Both the position numbers and the translations under genes were made by a program. From contig CANMKB010000005.1 in the NCBI GenBank assembly GCA_947498415.1, positions 124,001 to 188,000 of the forward strand: 64,000 bases of DNA, given 5' to 3'. Of the stretch, positions 17,877 to 25,835 are shown one piece after another (the first letter of the stretch is position 1; each line of letters starts with the position of its first letter). This DNA comes from an uncultured Paracoccaceae bacterium (lineage in GTDB: Bacteria; Pseudomonadota; Alphaproteobacteria; Rhodobacterales; Rhodobacteraceae). The notes below the pieces were generated by a model, which did not search any database, was not told the origin of the DNA, and saw only the letters and a program-made list of their open reading frames with translations.

Positions 17877-19008
17877 TGATTACAACCTGTTTGTCGCGAA
17901 TTGTAGCAACTGCCAATCCACGTTCGTTCGTGCCGTCTGAGCGCAGACGGAAAATGCCGTTCACCCCTTTAAAGCCTGCACCCTGTGTCAGTGCTGAGGT
18001 GGTCAAAGCGTTACTTTTGCCTTGTTTCACAAGTGCGCCAATCGCGGCCATGCCATCATAGGCCAGCCCGCCAATCGGGTGCGGAGATGCACCATAAGCA
18101 GAGGAATAGCGATCACGGAACTGACCTGCAAGCGCGGGGTCAGGCATCGCGAACCAACCGTTTTGCACACCTGGAAGCGCAAGCGTTTGTGCCGGGATGT
18201 CCCAGCGTGTCAAACCCACATACTGAACGCTTTCTGTGGTCAAGCCCGACTCTGGCAAAAGCTGAGAAAAGAGCGGCAATGCTCCAGCTGTGTCAGATGT
18301 CAAAAACAGAACATCTGCATTGCTTGTGCGAACAGTGTTGCGCACCGTGTCAACGGCCCCAACAACACCTTGTTGCGAGAATTCGTAGGACACAGAACCC
18401 AAGTTGTTGGCACCATTGTTGGCAATCGCTTGGGCGATCGCGTCACGTCCTGCTGCACCAGCAACATTTTGCGCATGGACAGTCACAATGCTGCGTTTGC
18501 CGTTCCGAGCGGCATAGCCGACCAGACGATCTGCGGTGTTTTTAAATGTTGGCCCAAGTACAAAGACGTTGCCGCCTGCGATTGATGTGTTGTTTGAGAA
18601 CGACAGTACGTTCACACCCTGTCCTGCGAGGGCGACGCCAACAGCATTTGTTGGGCCACTGCGCACAGGGCCGAGGATAATTTTTGCACCATTATTCACA
18701 GCTGTCAGGGCGACATTCTGCGCGGTCGCTGCATCACCTGCTGTATCATAAACGCGCAGGTCGATTTTCACTTCGCCGAGGTCGGCAAGCGCCAGGCGTG
18801 CTGCGTTTTCAAGGCTTTGCGCCAAAACAGCGTCACCGGCGGACTGTGAGGATTTTGGAACCAACAATGCGACGGGAACAGGTTTGTTTGTGTCAATCGC
18901 TGGGCCGGTAGACAGGCTCACGGGTTCACATGCAGCCACAATAGTAGCAGCGGTTAGGGCCAAGGCCCCTTTCAGAATACGACGGCGACGGGTAAAAGCA
19001 GCAAACAT
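17836..19008 (-). CDS. penicillin-binding protein activator, LpoA-like lipoprotein
   Basis: A 390-residue protein of the type I periplasmic-binding fold. It starts MFAAFTRRRRILKGALALTA and has a lipobox ending ATIVAAC, so it is predicted to be lipidated and envelope-anchored. Similar proteins are annotated as LpoA C-terminal-like activators of class A penicillin-binding proteins or as Leu/Ile/Val-binding-like proteins. The ATG at 19008 has GAGG nine bases upstream; the GTG at 19023 does not. It is divergent from rsmI, echoing the lpoA/yraL/yraN neighbourhood of E. coli. The 41-base overlap with glnD is unusually long. Confidence 0.83.
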   Translation of the reverse strand: MFAAFTRRRRILKGALALTAATIVAACEPVSLSTGPAIDTNKPVPVALLVPKSSQSAGDAVLAQSLENAARLALADLGEVKIDLRVYDTAGDAATAQNVALTAVNNGAKIILGPVRSGPTNAVGVALAGQGVNVLSFSNNTSIAGGNVFVLGPTFKNTADRLVGYAARNGKRSIVTVHAQNVAGAAGRDAIAQAIANNGANNLGSVSYEFSQQGVVGAVDTVRNTVRTSNADVLFLTSDTAGALPLFSQLLPESGLTTESVQYVGLTRWDIPAQTLALPGVQNGWFAMPDPALAGQFRDRYSSAYGASPHPIGGLAYDGMAAIGALVKQGKSNALTTSALTQGAGFKGVNGIFRLRSDGTNERGLAVATIRDKQVVIIDPAPRSFGGAGF

Positions 19009-19111
19009 GATAACGATCCTCACTCAAAGAGCATTTTCTACCGCCGACTCTGGCGAAGCACTGCTCTTAATTTGTGGCGGATAATAAACACCGAGACCGG
19101 AGGGTCCAGCT

Positions 19112-19969
19112 TTGAATCACCAAAAACAACCGTTGAAGCCGGGCCTTTACTTTGTGGCAACACCAATTGGCACGGCGCGTGACATAACTTTGCGGGCTCT
19201 TGATACGCTTGCCAACGCTGACGTGCTAGCCGCAGAAGACACACGTTCATTGCGCCGCTTGATGGAAATCCACGGCGTGCCGCTCAACGGGCGTCAAATA
19301 ATAGCCTATCATGACCACTCGGGTCTTGGGGCGCGATCAAAATTGCTTAGCATGCTGGAAGAAGGCAAATCCGTCGCCTATGCCAGCGAAGCAGGAACAC
19401 CCTTGATTGCTGATCCCGGCTATCATTTGTCCGTAGAGGCTGCCGCAGCTGGATATTTGGTGACCTCTGCACCGGGACCATCTGCAATTATCACAGCGCT
19501 GAGTTTGGCAGGGCTACCGACAGATGCGTTTTTCTTTGCTGGGTTTTTGCCCAATGCAAAGGGTGCGCGTCGGACAGGCCTTGAAACCGTAAAAGCCGTT
19601 CCAGGGACTTTGGTCTTTTACGAAAGCCCAAAGCGCTTGTCAGAAATGCTCAAAGATGCAGCGCTTGTATTGGGCGAGGGCCGGCAGGCGGCTGTATGCC
19701 GTGAATTGACCAAAAAATTCGAAGAAGTCCGACGGGGCACATTGTCAGAATTGGCAGAGGCCTATCAGGGCGCGAACGTAAAAGGCGAAATTGTTGTTTT
19801 GATTGAACGCCAAACCGCCGAAGACAATGACGAGGCAGACATCGAGCAAGCCTTGGAAAAAGCACTGAAAACGATGTCTGTGCGCGACGCCTCAGAGGCC
19901 GTCTCGCAAGCCTTTGGTGTGAATAAACGCAAAATTTACGCTTTGGCTTTAGGGAAAAAAGGCAAATAA
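19112..19969 (+). CDS. rsmI: 16S rRNA (cytidine(1402)-2'-O)-methyltransferase
   Basis: A 285-residue tetrapyrrole-methylase-fold enzyme with the N-terminal motif LYFVATPIGTARDITLRALDT, the AAEDTRSLRRL stretch and VTSAPGPSAIITALSLAGLPTD. It 2'-O-methylates C1402 of 16S rRNA. The start is a TTG at 19112 with GGAGG eight bases upstream; no ATG is available near the family N-terminus. yraN follows after 14 bases. Confidence 0.93.
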   Translation: MNHQKQPLKPGLYFVATPIGTARDITLRALDTLANADVLAAEDTRSLRRLMEIHGVPLNGRQIIAYHDHSGLGARSKLLSMLEEGKSVAYASEAGTPLIADPGYHLSVEAAAAGYLVTSAPGPSAIITALSLAGLPTDAFFFAGFLPNAKGARRTGLETVKAVPGTLVFYESPKRLSEMLKDAALVLGEGRQAAVCRELTKKFEEVRRGTLSELAEAYQGANVKGEIVVLIERQTAEDNDEADIEQALEKALKTMSVRDASEAVSQAFGVNKRKIYALALGKKGK

Positions 19970-19983
19970 TCCCAAGGGGGTTT

Positions 19984-20358
19984 ATGTCTGATCGCAAGTC
20001 TATTCGCGGCCTCAATGCCTACCTCTCTGGGGCTGCGGCCGAAGAATGTGTCGAGCGCCTGTATGTCGATAAGAACTTTACACTTGCGGCACGTCGCTGG
20101 CGGGGCGGCGGTGGCGAGCTTGATCTTGTGTTTAGAGACGGGGCGACGGTTGTGTTTGTCGAGGTTAAGAAAGCCAAATCACTTGATATTGCCGCAACCC
20201 GCATTTCTTCGCGTCAAAGGCAACGCATTTTCAACGCGGCCAGCGCCTTTGTGGCGGGAGAGCCGAAAGGGCAATTGACTGAAATGCGCTTTGATGTCGC
20301 CTTGGTGGCCGCACATGGTGAATCACAAATTATTGAAAACGCACTCTTTGAGGGGTGA
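19984..20358 (+). CDS. YraN family protein (UPF0102)
   Basis: A 124-residue protein of the UPF0102 family with the nuclease-like core (GGGGELDLVFRDGATVVFVEVKKA, about residues 40-63): the ELD and EVK residues fit a restriction-endonuclease-like metal site. Its cellular role is unsettled, with links to recombination and repair proposed. It sits between rsmI and gshB, as in many proteobacteria, with a purine-rich ribosome site (AAGGGGG) just before the ATG. Confidence 0.9.
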   Translation: MSDRKSIRGLNAYLSGAAAEECVERLYVDKNFTLAARRWRGGGGELDLVFRDGATVVFVEVKKAKSLDIAATRISSRQRQRIFNAASAFVAGEPKGQLTEMRFDVALVAAHGESQIIENALFEG

Positions 20359-20420
20359 TCCCCCATTGCAAGGCGAAGGGGGGTACGCCATGTAATGGGC
20401 AGACAATGCAGGGGACACCC

Positions 20421-21356
20421 ATGAAAATCGCCTTCCAGATGGACCCAATCGAGTCCGTTGACATCAATGCTGATAGCAGCTTTCGTCTCGCCGTAGAGGC
20501 ACAGGCCCGTGGCCATGACATTTATTATTATGCGCCGGATATGCTGGCCTATGAAGAAGGCGAAGTGACCGCACGCGGCCAAAAAATGACATTGCGCCGC
20601 GAGCAAGGCAATCATGTTGATCTGTCTCCGATTGAGCGCCTGAACCTTAAGGACTTTGACGTCATCTGGCTGCGCCAAGATCCGCCATTTGACATGAACT
20701 ACATCACTTCGACCCACATTTTGGATCGTTTGAAAGACGATGTGTTGGTCGTGAATGACCCGTTCTGGGTGCGCAATTATCCAGAGAAACTGTTGGTTCT
20801 TGATTTCCCAGAGCTGACCCCGCCCACAACAATCGCGCGGGATCTAGAGATCATCAAAGAGTTCAAGGCCAAACATAAGGATGTGATCCTGAAGCCGTTG
20901 TATGGCAACGGCGGCGCTGGCGTTTTCAGGCTGGATGCAAACGATCGCAACCTATCATCACTGCATGAGCTGTTCACTGGATTCAGCCGTGAGCCATTAA
21001 TCGTTCAAAAGTTCCTGCCAGATGTCAGCAATGGCGACAAACGTGTGATCTTGGTAGATGGCGAACCTGTCGGTGCGATCAACCGCGTTCCAGCCGAAGG
21101 TGAGACGCGCAGCAATATGCACGTTGGCGGCCGCCCAGAGAAGATCGGCCTCACGGAACGCGATCTAAAAATTTGCGCCGCTATTGGCCCGTTGTTGAAA
21201 GAAAAGGGCCAGATTTTCGTCGGTATCGATGTGATTGGTGACTATTTGACTGAAATCAACGTAACATCACCCACTGGCATCCAAGAGTTGGAACGCTTTG
21301 ACGGGGTGAATATTGCAGAAAAAATCTGGCTTGCCATCGAAGCGAAATGTGCCTGA
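20421..21356 (+). CDS. gshB: glutathione synthase
   Basis: An ATP-grasp ligase of 311 residues that joins glycine to gamma-glutamylcysteine. It has the N-terminal domain MKIAFQMDPIESVDINADSS, the WLRQDPPFDMNYI segment and the ATP-grasp parts LKPLYGNGGAGVFR and FVGIDVIGDYLTEINVTSPTG. The start at 20421 fits relatives and is preceded by GGGG six bases away; a longer frame from 20355 is unlikely. Glutathione-related genes elsewhere in the window are a GST, ggt and a gamma-glutamylcyclotransferase-like gene. Confidence 0.95.
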   Translation: MKIAFQMDPIESVDINADSSFRLAVEAQARGHDIYYYAPDMLAYEEGEVTARGQKMTLRREQGNHVDLSPIERLNLKDFDVIWLRQDPPFDMNYITSTHILDRLKDDVLVVNDPFWVRNYPEKLLVLDFPELTPPTTIARDLEIIKEFKAKHKDVILKPLYGNGGAGVFRLDANDRNLSSLHELFTGFSREPLIVQKFLPDVSNGDKRVILVDGEPVGAINRVPAEGETRSNMHVGGRPEKIGLTERDLKICAAIGPLLKEKGQIFVGIDVIGDYLTEINVTSPTGIQELERFDGVNIAEKIWLAIEAKCA

Positions 21357-21357
21357 T

Positions 21358-22869
21358 TTAACCAGCATTGGGCGGTTGGCGATAGCTGACCGCCTCGGCA
21401 ATGTGATGGCGCTGCACGGTCGCGCTGCCTTCTAAATCTGCAATAGTGCGTGAGACGCGCAATGTGCGATGGTAGCCTCGCGCAGATAGTCCAAATTTTT
21501 CCGCAACTTGAAGCAATAGCTCTTTGCCCTCGGTATCAGGGGCCGCAATTTCTTCAAGCAAGGCGCCCTGTGCGTGGGCATTTACGCGTGCATCAGGATG
21601 ATCTTTGAACCGCTCATCTTGTCGTTGCCGCGCCAAGGCAACGCGCTGGGCTACTGTTGCGGATGTTTCCCCATCTGCAGGCAGGTCGAGGTCTTGATAG
21701 GCCACAGGCGGCACTTCGATGCGAAGGTCCATTCGATCCATCATTGGTCCTGAAATGCGGCCTAAATAATCCTCTCCGCATTGGGGCACGCGGGCACATG
21801 CCCGTGCGGCGTCATACATGTAGCCACATCGGCAAGGGTTTGCTGCGGCAATCAGCATGAAACGGCATGGATAAGATACATGAGCATTGGCGCGGGCCAC
21901 CATGACCTCGCCAGTTTCCATCGGTTGCCTAAGTGTTTCCAGCACGGGCTTGGCGAATTCAGGAAACTCATCCATGAACAGAACGCCATTATGGGCAAGG
22001 CTAATTTCGCCCGGTTGCGCCCGTCTTCCGCCGCCTACAATAGCGGCCATGGATGCGGTGTGATGTGGTTCTCGAAAGGGGCGTTCACGCGAAATGCCTC
22101 CTTCCTTCAATACGCCTGCAATCGAATGCACCATGCTGGTTTCTAGCGCCTCGCGGGCACTGAGTGGGGGCAAGAGCGTCGGCAACCGTGCCGCCAACAT
22201 AGATTTCCCCGATCCCGGCGTGCCCAGCATCAAAAGGTGATGTTGCCCCGCCGCAGCAATTTCGAGTGCGCGTTTGGCCCGTGCTTGGCCTTTTACATCC
22301 CTCAGGTCCTTGGAGTATTGCGCGGCAGTGACCTCTCCGGGTTCGCTGGGCATCAAAGGATTCTGACCGGTGTAGTGTTGTATCACCTCAACAAGGCTCG
22401 CGGCGCCAATGACTTGCGTCGCACCAACCCAAGCAGCTTCGGGGCCAGACGCCTTTGGGCATAGCAGACTGCGATCATCGGCTGCGGCCGACATGGCGGC
22501 GGGCAAGGCGCCTGTGACGGGCACTAACGAGCCATCCAGTGATAATTCACCCAATGCAACAACGCCTTCGGCTGCATCCTTTGGGATGATTTCAAGCGCG
22601 GCCAGCAACGCCACAGCGATGGGAAGGTCAAAATGGCTGCCTTCTTTTGGAAGGTCGGCCGGGGAAAGGTTGATGGTGATGCGTTTTGAGGGCAGAGCGA
22701 TCGCCATAGAGGTTAAGGCCGATCTCACGCGATCTCTGGCTTCCGAGACAGCTTTGTCAGGTAATCCAACGATCGAAAACGCTGGAAGACCTGCGGCGAG
22801 TGCGCATTGCACTTCGACGCGATGCGCCTCTACACCTTCAAAAGCTACGGTATAGGCCCGAGCGATCAT
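21358..22869 (-). CDS. comM: YifB/ComM family Mg chelatase-like AAA ATPase
   Basis: A 503-residue protein with an N-terminal Lon-protease-like ChlI domain (FSIVGLPDKAVSEARDRVRSAL), an AAA+ core with Walker A GTPGSGKS (near 217-224) and Walker B VLFMDEFPEF, and a C-terminal Mg_chelatase_C domain. ComM is a hexameric helicase that extends branch migration during natural transformation. In Rhodobacter capsulatus such competence genes support uptake of gene-transfer-agent DNA under CtrA. A CtrA-like site lies about 45-60 bases upstream here. It converges on gshB, with their stop codons one base apart. Confidence 0.92.
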   Translation of the reverse strand: MIARAYTVAFEGVEAHRVEVQCALAAGLPAFSIVGLPDKAVSEARDRVRSALTSMAIALPSKRITINLSPADLPKEGSHFDLPIAVALLAALEIIPKDAAEGVVALGELSLDGSLVPVTGALPAAMSAAADDRSLLCPKASGPEAAWVGATQVIGAASLVEVIQHYTGQNPLMPSEPGEVTAAQYSKDLRDVKGQARAKRALEIAAAGQHHLLMLGTPGSGKSMLAARLPTLLPPLSAREALETSMVHSIAGVLKEGGISRERPFREPHHTASMAAIVGGGRRAQPGEISLAHNGVLFMDEFPEFAKPVLETLRQPMETGEVMVARANAHVSYPCRFMLIAAANPCRCGYMYDAARACARVPQCGEDYLGRISGPMMDRMDLRIEVPPVAYQDLDLPADGETSATVAQRVALARQRQDERFKDHPDARVNAHAQGALLEEIAAPDTEGKELLLQVAEKFGLSARGYHRTLRVSRTIADLEGSATVQRHHIAEAVSYRQPPNAG

Positions 22870-22914
22870 TCTGCCCCCAATCTTGCCCCTCAGCTTAGGC
22901 TAGAGGCAAGTTGG

Positions 22915-22930
22915 TTAGTGAACGGTTAAC
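22915..22930 (-). promoter_or_regulatory. CtrA-like binding site upstream of comM
   Basis: TTAG-N7-TTAAC on the plus strand (equally TTAGT-N5-GTTAAC) matches the CtrA consensus TTAA-N7-TTAAC at all but one base. It lies about 45-60 bases before the comM start. This is a single site in a short intergenic gap and is predicted by eye. Confidence 0.42.
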
Positions 22931-22961
22931 TCGGGGCTGGAAACCACACCAAGTGTGTAGC

Positions 22962-23645
22962 TTACACAGGCCAATCGCGTTGTGGATAGTCTTTTTGATA
23001 CCACGGCAATTCAGGCCCAGTTGTAAGCCCAATAGCACGCCACTTTTGAAAGGCGGGATCGTTTAGATGGGCATTGACGTAATCCATAGCTTCTTTGCCC
23101 ATGGGAAGATTGTACCCAGCCACACGCGCTGCAACGGGTGCAAAAAAGGCATCCGCCGCCGAATATGCGCCACACAACCAAGGGCCCTGAGCATTCGAAG
23201 CCTTCCGCGCCCAAGCCCAAATGTCTTCAAGCCGTTTCAGATCGGCCAAGACTGCATCCGATGGTTTGCTGTCTTGATAAGACACGCGCAGGTTCATTGG
23301 GCAGTCATTACGTAAGCTCGCGAAGCCCGAATGCATTTCACTGACCAATACACGCGCCACAGCGCGGGCATTTGGGTCTTTTGGCCAAATGTTGAGGTCA
23401 GGATGGCGGCTTGCCAGTTCCTCGGCCATTGCCGCAGAATCAGGCACGACGACACCATCTTCGGTTCGCATGGTCGGAACCGTTTTGGCGGGTGCAAAAT
23501 CCGGCATTTGCTCTGCCAGACTGCCACCTTTGCTGAAATCCACCATTGTGACACGATGGGGGATGTCAAATTTTTCAAACAACAACCAGCCGCGAAGCGA
23601 CCACGAAGAATAGGCGTAATCGCCAAGTACAAGATCATAGGTCAT
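22962..23645 (-). CDS. glutathione S-transferase family protein
   Basis: A 227-residue protein with an N-terminal thioredoxin-like domain (LVLGDYAYSSWSLRGWLLFEKFDIPH) and an all-helical C-terminal domain. The SSWS stretch sits where the catalytic serine of zeta- or beta-like GSTs lies. Its substrate is unknown. It is 92 bases from comM on the same strand but likely a separate unit. Confidence 0.87.
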   Translation of the reverse strand: MTYDLVLGDYAYSSWSLRGWLLFEKFDIPHRVTMVDFSKGGSLAEQMPDFAPAKTVPTMRTEDGVVVPDSAAMAEELASRHPDLNIWPKDPNARAVARVLVSEMHSGFASLRNDCPMNLRVSYQDSKPSDAVLADLKRLEDIWAWARKASNAQGPWLCGAYSAADAFFAPVAARVAGYNLPMGKEAMDYVNAHLNDPAFQKWRAIGLTTGPELPWYQKDYPQRDWPV

Positions 23646-23703
23646 GGGGAAAACCTACCCGAATAATGCGCATCATAAAAATGAATTGATGTTTGAATTT
23701 ATA

Positions 23704-24273
23704 TCACAAAATTTGATTGATCGAGAGTGCGCGAAGCCGACTCGGCAAGACTTCAAATTCGGTAACCGACAAGTTGTCGATATGATGCCCAAAGGCTTCG
23801 AAAGCCGTCAAGCCCAAGGCCCGTTGAATCTGAGTTACAATCACGCCGAAATGGGCAACGACAACCAAGTTCTCGGTGTGAGATGCCAGCAACCGATCGA
23901 TCGCGCCATCGACACGGGAAACCACTTGATGCCAGCTTTCGCCATTTGGTGGCTTTACGTCACCTGGTTGCTCCCAAAACCGTCGGATACGATCTTGGTC
24001 TTCGACTTCATCAAATCGTTTAAGTTCCCAATCCCCAAAGTGCATCTCTCGCAGCTCGGGTTCATCGGGCAACCGTTCACGCGTGCCTTGGATGGCATCG
24101 GCGGTGGTACGCGTGCGCACCAAGTCGGATGATACAACCTTGGCGTCACTTGGAAAATGGGCCTCAAGACGCTGTAAGGCAGATGTGTCTGACAGGTCCG
24201 CAGGAAGGTCAGACCATCCCACCATAGATTTTGCATGGGTCGGGCCATGGCGCACAATAAAGAGCCGTCTCAT
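23704..24273 (-). CDS. histidine phosphatase family protein (CobC-like)
   Basis: A 189-residue phosphoglycerate-mutase-fold phosphatase with the catalytic motif RRLFIVRHGPTHAKS at its N-terminus and a second histidine in VVVAHFGVIV. The ATG at 24273 overlaps the cobP stop by four bases. An in-frame extension to 24540 would be antisense-like sequence inside cobP and is rejected. Coupling to cobP suggests alpha-ribazole-5'-phosphate phosphatase (CobC) activity in the nucleotide-loop assembly of cobalamin. A general sugar-phosphate phosphatase is possible. Confidence 0.82.
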   Translation of the reverse strand: MRRLFIVRHGPTHAKSMVGWSDLPADLSDTSALQRLEAHFPSDAKVVSSDLVRTRTTADAIQGTRERLPDEPELREMHFGDWELKRFDEVEDQDRIRRFWEQPGDVKPPNGESWHQVVSRVDGAIDRLLASHTENLVVVAHFGVIVTQIQRALGLTAFEAFGHHIDNLSVTEFEVLPSRLRALSINQIL

Positions 24274-24791
24274 GGCAGTTGACCCTTCAAAACGTGGGGC
24301 AGTCCGGCAACAACAAAGACGGCCAAGTCGCTTGCCTCTGCCAGCTTTTGGTTCAATTTGCCTTGGGCATCGCGGAACCTGCGGGCGAGTTTGTTGTCGG
24401 GCACAATACCCATGCCAACCTCGTTTGAAACAATCACAATTCGGCCTTTGCAAGCGCTGAGCGCAGCCAGCAGGTCTCGCGTCGCGTCTTTGATATCGTG
24501 TTCTCCGAGCAAATGATTGCTTAACCACATGGTTGCGCAATCCAACAGAACAACTTGGTCAGGCTGGATAGCCCCAAGCACATTTGCAGTATCAAGTGGC
24601 GCCTCTATGGTGTGCCAGTCTGGCCCGCGCTGTACGACATGCGCGTCAATTTTTGCCTGCATTTCAGGATCAAACACCTGAGATGTCGCCAGATAAACAC
24701 GCGGCGCATCTGTTTGCATCACCAACCCTTCTGCAAAGGCTGATTTTCCAGAGGCGGCACCGCCCAAAACCAACGTAATTTTTGGAAGCAT
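24270..24791 (-). CDS. cobU: adenosylcobinamide kinase / adenosylcobinamide-phosphate guanylyltransferase
   Basis: A bifunctional CobU/CobP enzyme of 173 residues that activates adenosylcobinamide for the last steps of cobalamin synthesis or salvage. The P-loop LVLGGAASGKSAFAE opens the protein, and the motif VLLDCATMWLSNHLL is typical. The start at 24791 is set by family length; a longer frame to 24854 would run through the rpoH2 promoter region. No other cob gene or cobalamin riboswitch is nearby. Confidence 0.92.
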   Translation of the reverse strand: MLPKITLVLGGAASGKSAFAEGLVMQTDAPRVYLATSQVFDPEMQAKIDAHVVQRGPDWHTIEAPLDTANVLGAIQPDQVVLLDCATMWLSNHLLGEHDIKDATRDLLAALSACKGRIVIVSNEVGMGIVPDNKLARRFRDAQGKLNQKLAEASDLAVFVVAGLPHVLKGQLP

Positions 24792-24805
24792 AGCCGCCCC
24801 ATAAG

Positions 24806-24835
24806 TGATCCAAACGCTGCTGTCCTGCGTAATAC
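24806..24835 (+). promoter_or_regulatory. RpoE (ECF sigma)-type promoter of rpoH2
   Basis: TGATCC at 24806-24811 and TAATAC at 24830-24835 are separated by 18 bases. This matches, from memory, the Rhodobacter sphaeroides RpoE consensus TGATCC-N18-TAA, which drives rpoHII after singlet oxygen stress. The predicted start near 24842 would give a leader of about 40 bases before the rpoH2 ATG. Confidence 0.68.
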
Positions 24836-24880
24836 CCAATGAAAGCCAAAGCAAGTTGTGCCGGATGCAGGGAGATCACG

Positions 24881-25759
24881 ATGGCCTATCAAGACTTTTC
24901 TGGAAACTTGGTTATCAAAAAAGCCATGAAGGCAGAGCTTTTGGATGCCGACACTGAGCTTGGCCTTGCCCGGGCATGGCGCGACGATCGGGACGAAACA
25001 GCCCTGCATCGCTTGGTGAACGCCTACATGCGCCTTGCGATTTCAATGGCGATGAAATTCAAACGATACGGCATTCCGATCAATGATCTTGTTCAAGAGG
25101 CCGGGCTTGGGTTGATGAAAGCGGCAGAGAAATTTGACCCGGATCGTGGGGTTCGATTTTCAACTTATGCTGTGTGGTGGATCAAGGCGAGTATTCAGGA
25201 TCACGTTATGCGCAATTGGTCGATGGTGCGCACAGGATCGACATCGTCTCAAAAATCCTTGTTTTTTAATCTCAAACGCGTTCAGGCGCAGGTGGAAAGA
25301 GATGCACGTCAACAGGATGACACCTTGGATCAACATCAGATCGCTCAAAGAATCGCGACAGAAATTGGCGTTTCTTTAGGGGATGTGGAAATGATGCAGG
25401 GGCGCATGGCCGGGGCTGATTTTTCCCTGAACGCTGTGCAGGGCGGCGATGAAGACGGGCGCGAATGGATCGATGTGTTGGAAGATGAGAACGCCCAAGG
25501 CGCTCAGCGCATAGATGATACACATGATCAGATACATCTGCGGAATTGGTTGATCGAAGCCATGGAAAAACTGACGGATCGAGAAAAGTTGATCCTCCGT
25601 CAACGCAAGCTGCGCGACAAGGGGCGTACACTTGAAGTGATTGGGAAAGAGCTTGGGATTTCCAAAGAACGTGTCCGCCAGCTTGAGGTGGCTGCCCTTG
25701 CGAAAATGCGCAAGGCGCTTGAGGTACATGGAGCTGAGGTGAGACAATTGATCCACTGA
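24881..25759 (+). CDS. rpoH: RNA polymerase sigma factor RpoH2 (sigma-32 family)
   Basis: A 292-residue group 3 sigma factor. Region 2 contains NDLVQEAGLGLMKAAEKFDPDRG and FSTYAVWWIKASIQDHVMRNWSMVR, and region 4 has LTDREKLILRQRKL ... LGISKERVRQLE. The N-terminus MAYQDFSGNLVIKKAM differs from RpoH1 proteins and resembles the RpoHII paralogue of Rhodobacter. It likely directs genes for photooxidative and heat stress. The start at 24881 follows GGGAG by six bases. An RpoE-type promoter precedes it, and cobU is divergent. Confidence 0.92.
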   Translation: MAYQDFSGNLVIKKAMKAELLDADTELGLARAWRDDRDETALHRLVNAYMRLAISMAMKFKRYGIPINDLVQEAGLGLMKAAEKFDPDRGVRFSTYAVWWIKASIQDHVMRNWSMVRTGSTSSQKSLFFNLKRVQAQVERDARQQDDTLDQHQIAQRIATEIGVSLGDVEMMQGRMAGADFSLNAVQGGDEDGREWIDVLEDENAQGAQRIDDTHDQIHLRNWLIEAMEKLTDREKLILRQRKLRDKGRTLEVIGKELGISKERVRQLEVAALAKMRKALEVHGAEVRQLIH

Positions 25760-25835
25760 TCTGTGATCCACTGCGGCTTGTGTCTTAAGCTTCAAGTGCA
25801 TAGTGTCCTCGCATCCGCGTCACCGGAGAGGCCAA

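Noticed and set aside
22237..22855. Long plus-strand open frames inside comM, and similar long antisense frames inside glnD, leuA, murJ and the MORN gene.
   Set aside because: They are shadow frames with no ribosome sites or family motifs, opposite well-supported genes.
24274..24540. Upstream in-frame extension of the histidine phosphatase by 89 residues.
   Set aside because: It is low-complexity basic sequence entirely inside cobU. The phosphatase motif starts right at the ATG at 24273, which overlaps the cobU stop in the usual ATGA manner.
25764..25791. A second TGATCC...TAAG pair upstream of coaBC, suggestive of another RpoE promoter.
   Set aside because: The spacer is 16 bases rather than 18, the TGATCC is part of a local direct repeat (TGATCCACTG twice), and coaBC is not a known target. 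The evidence is too weak.
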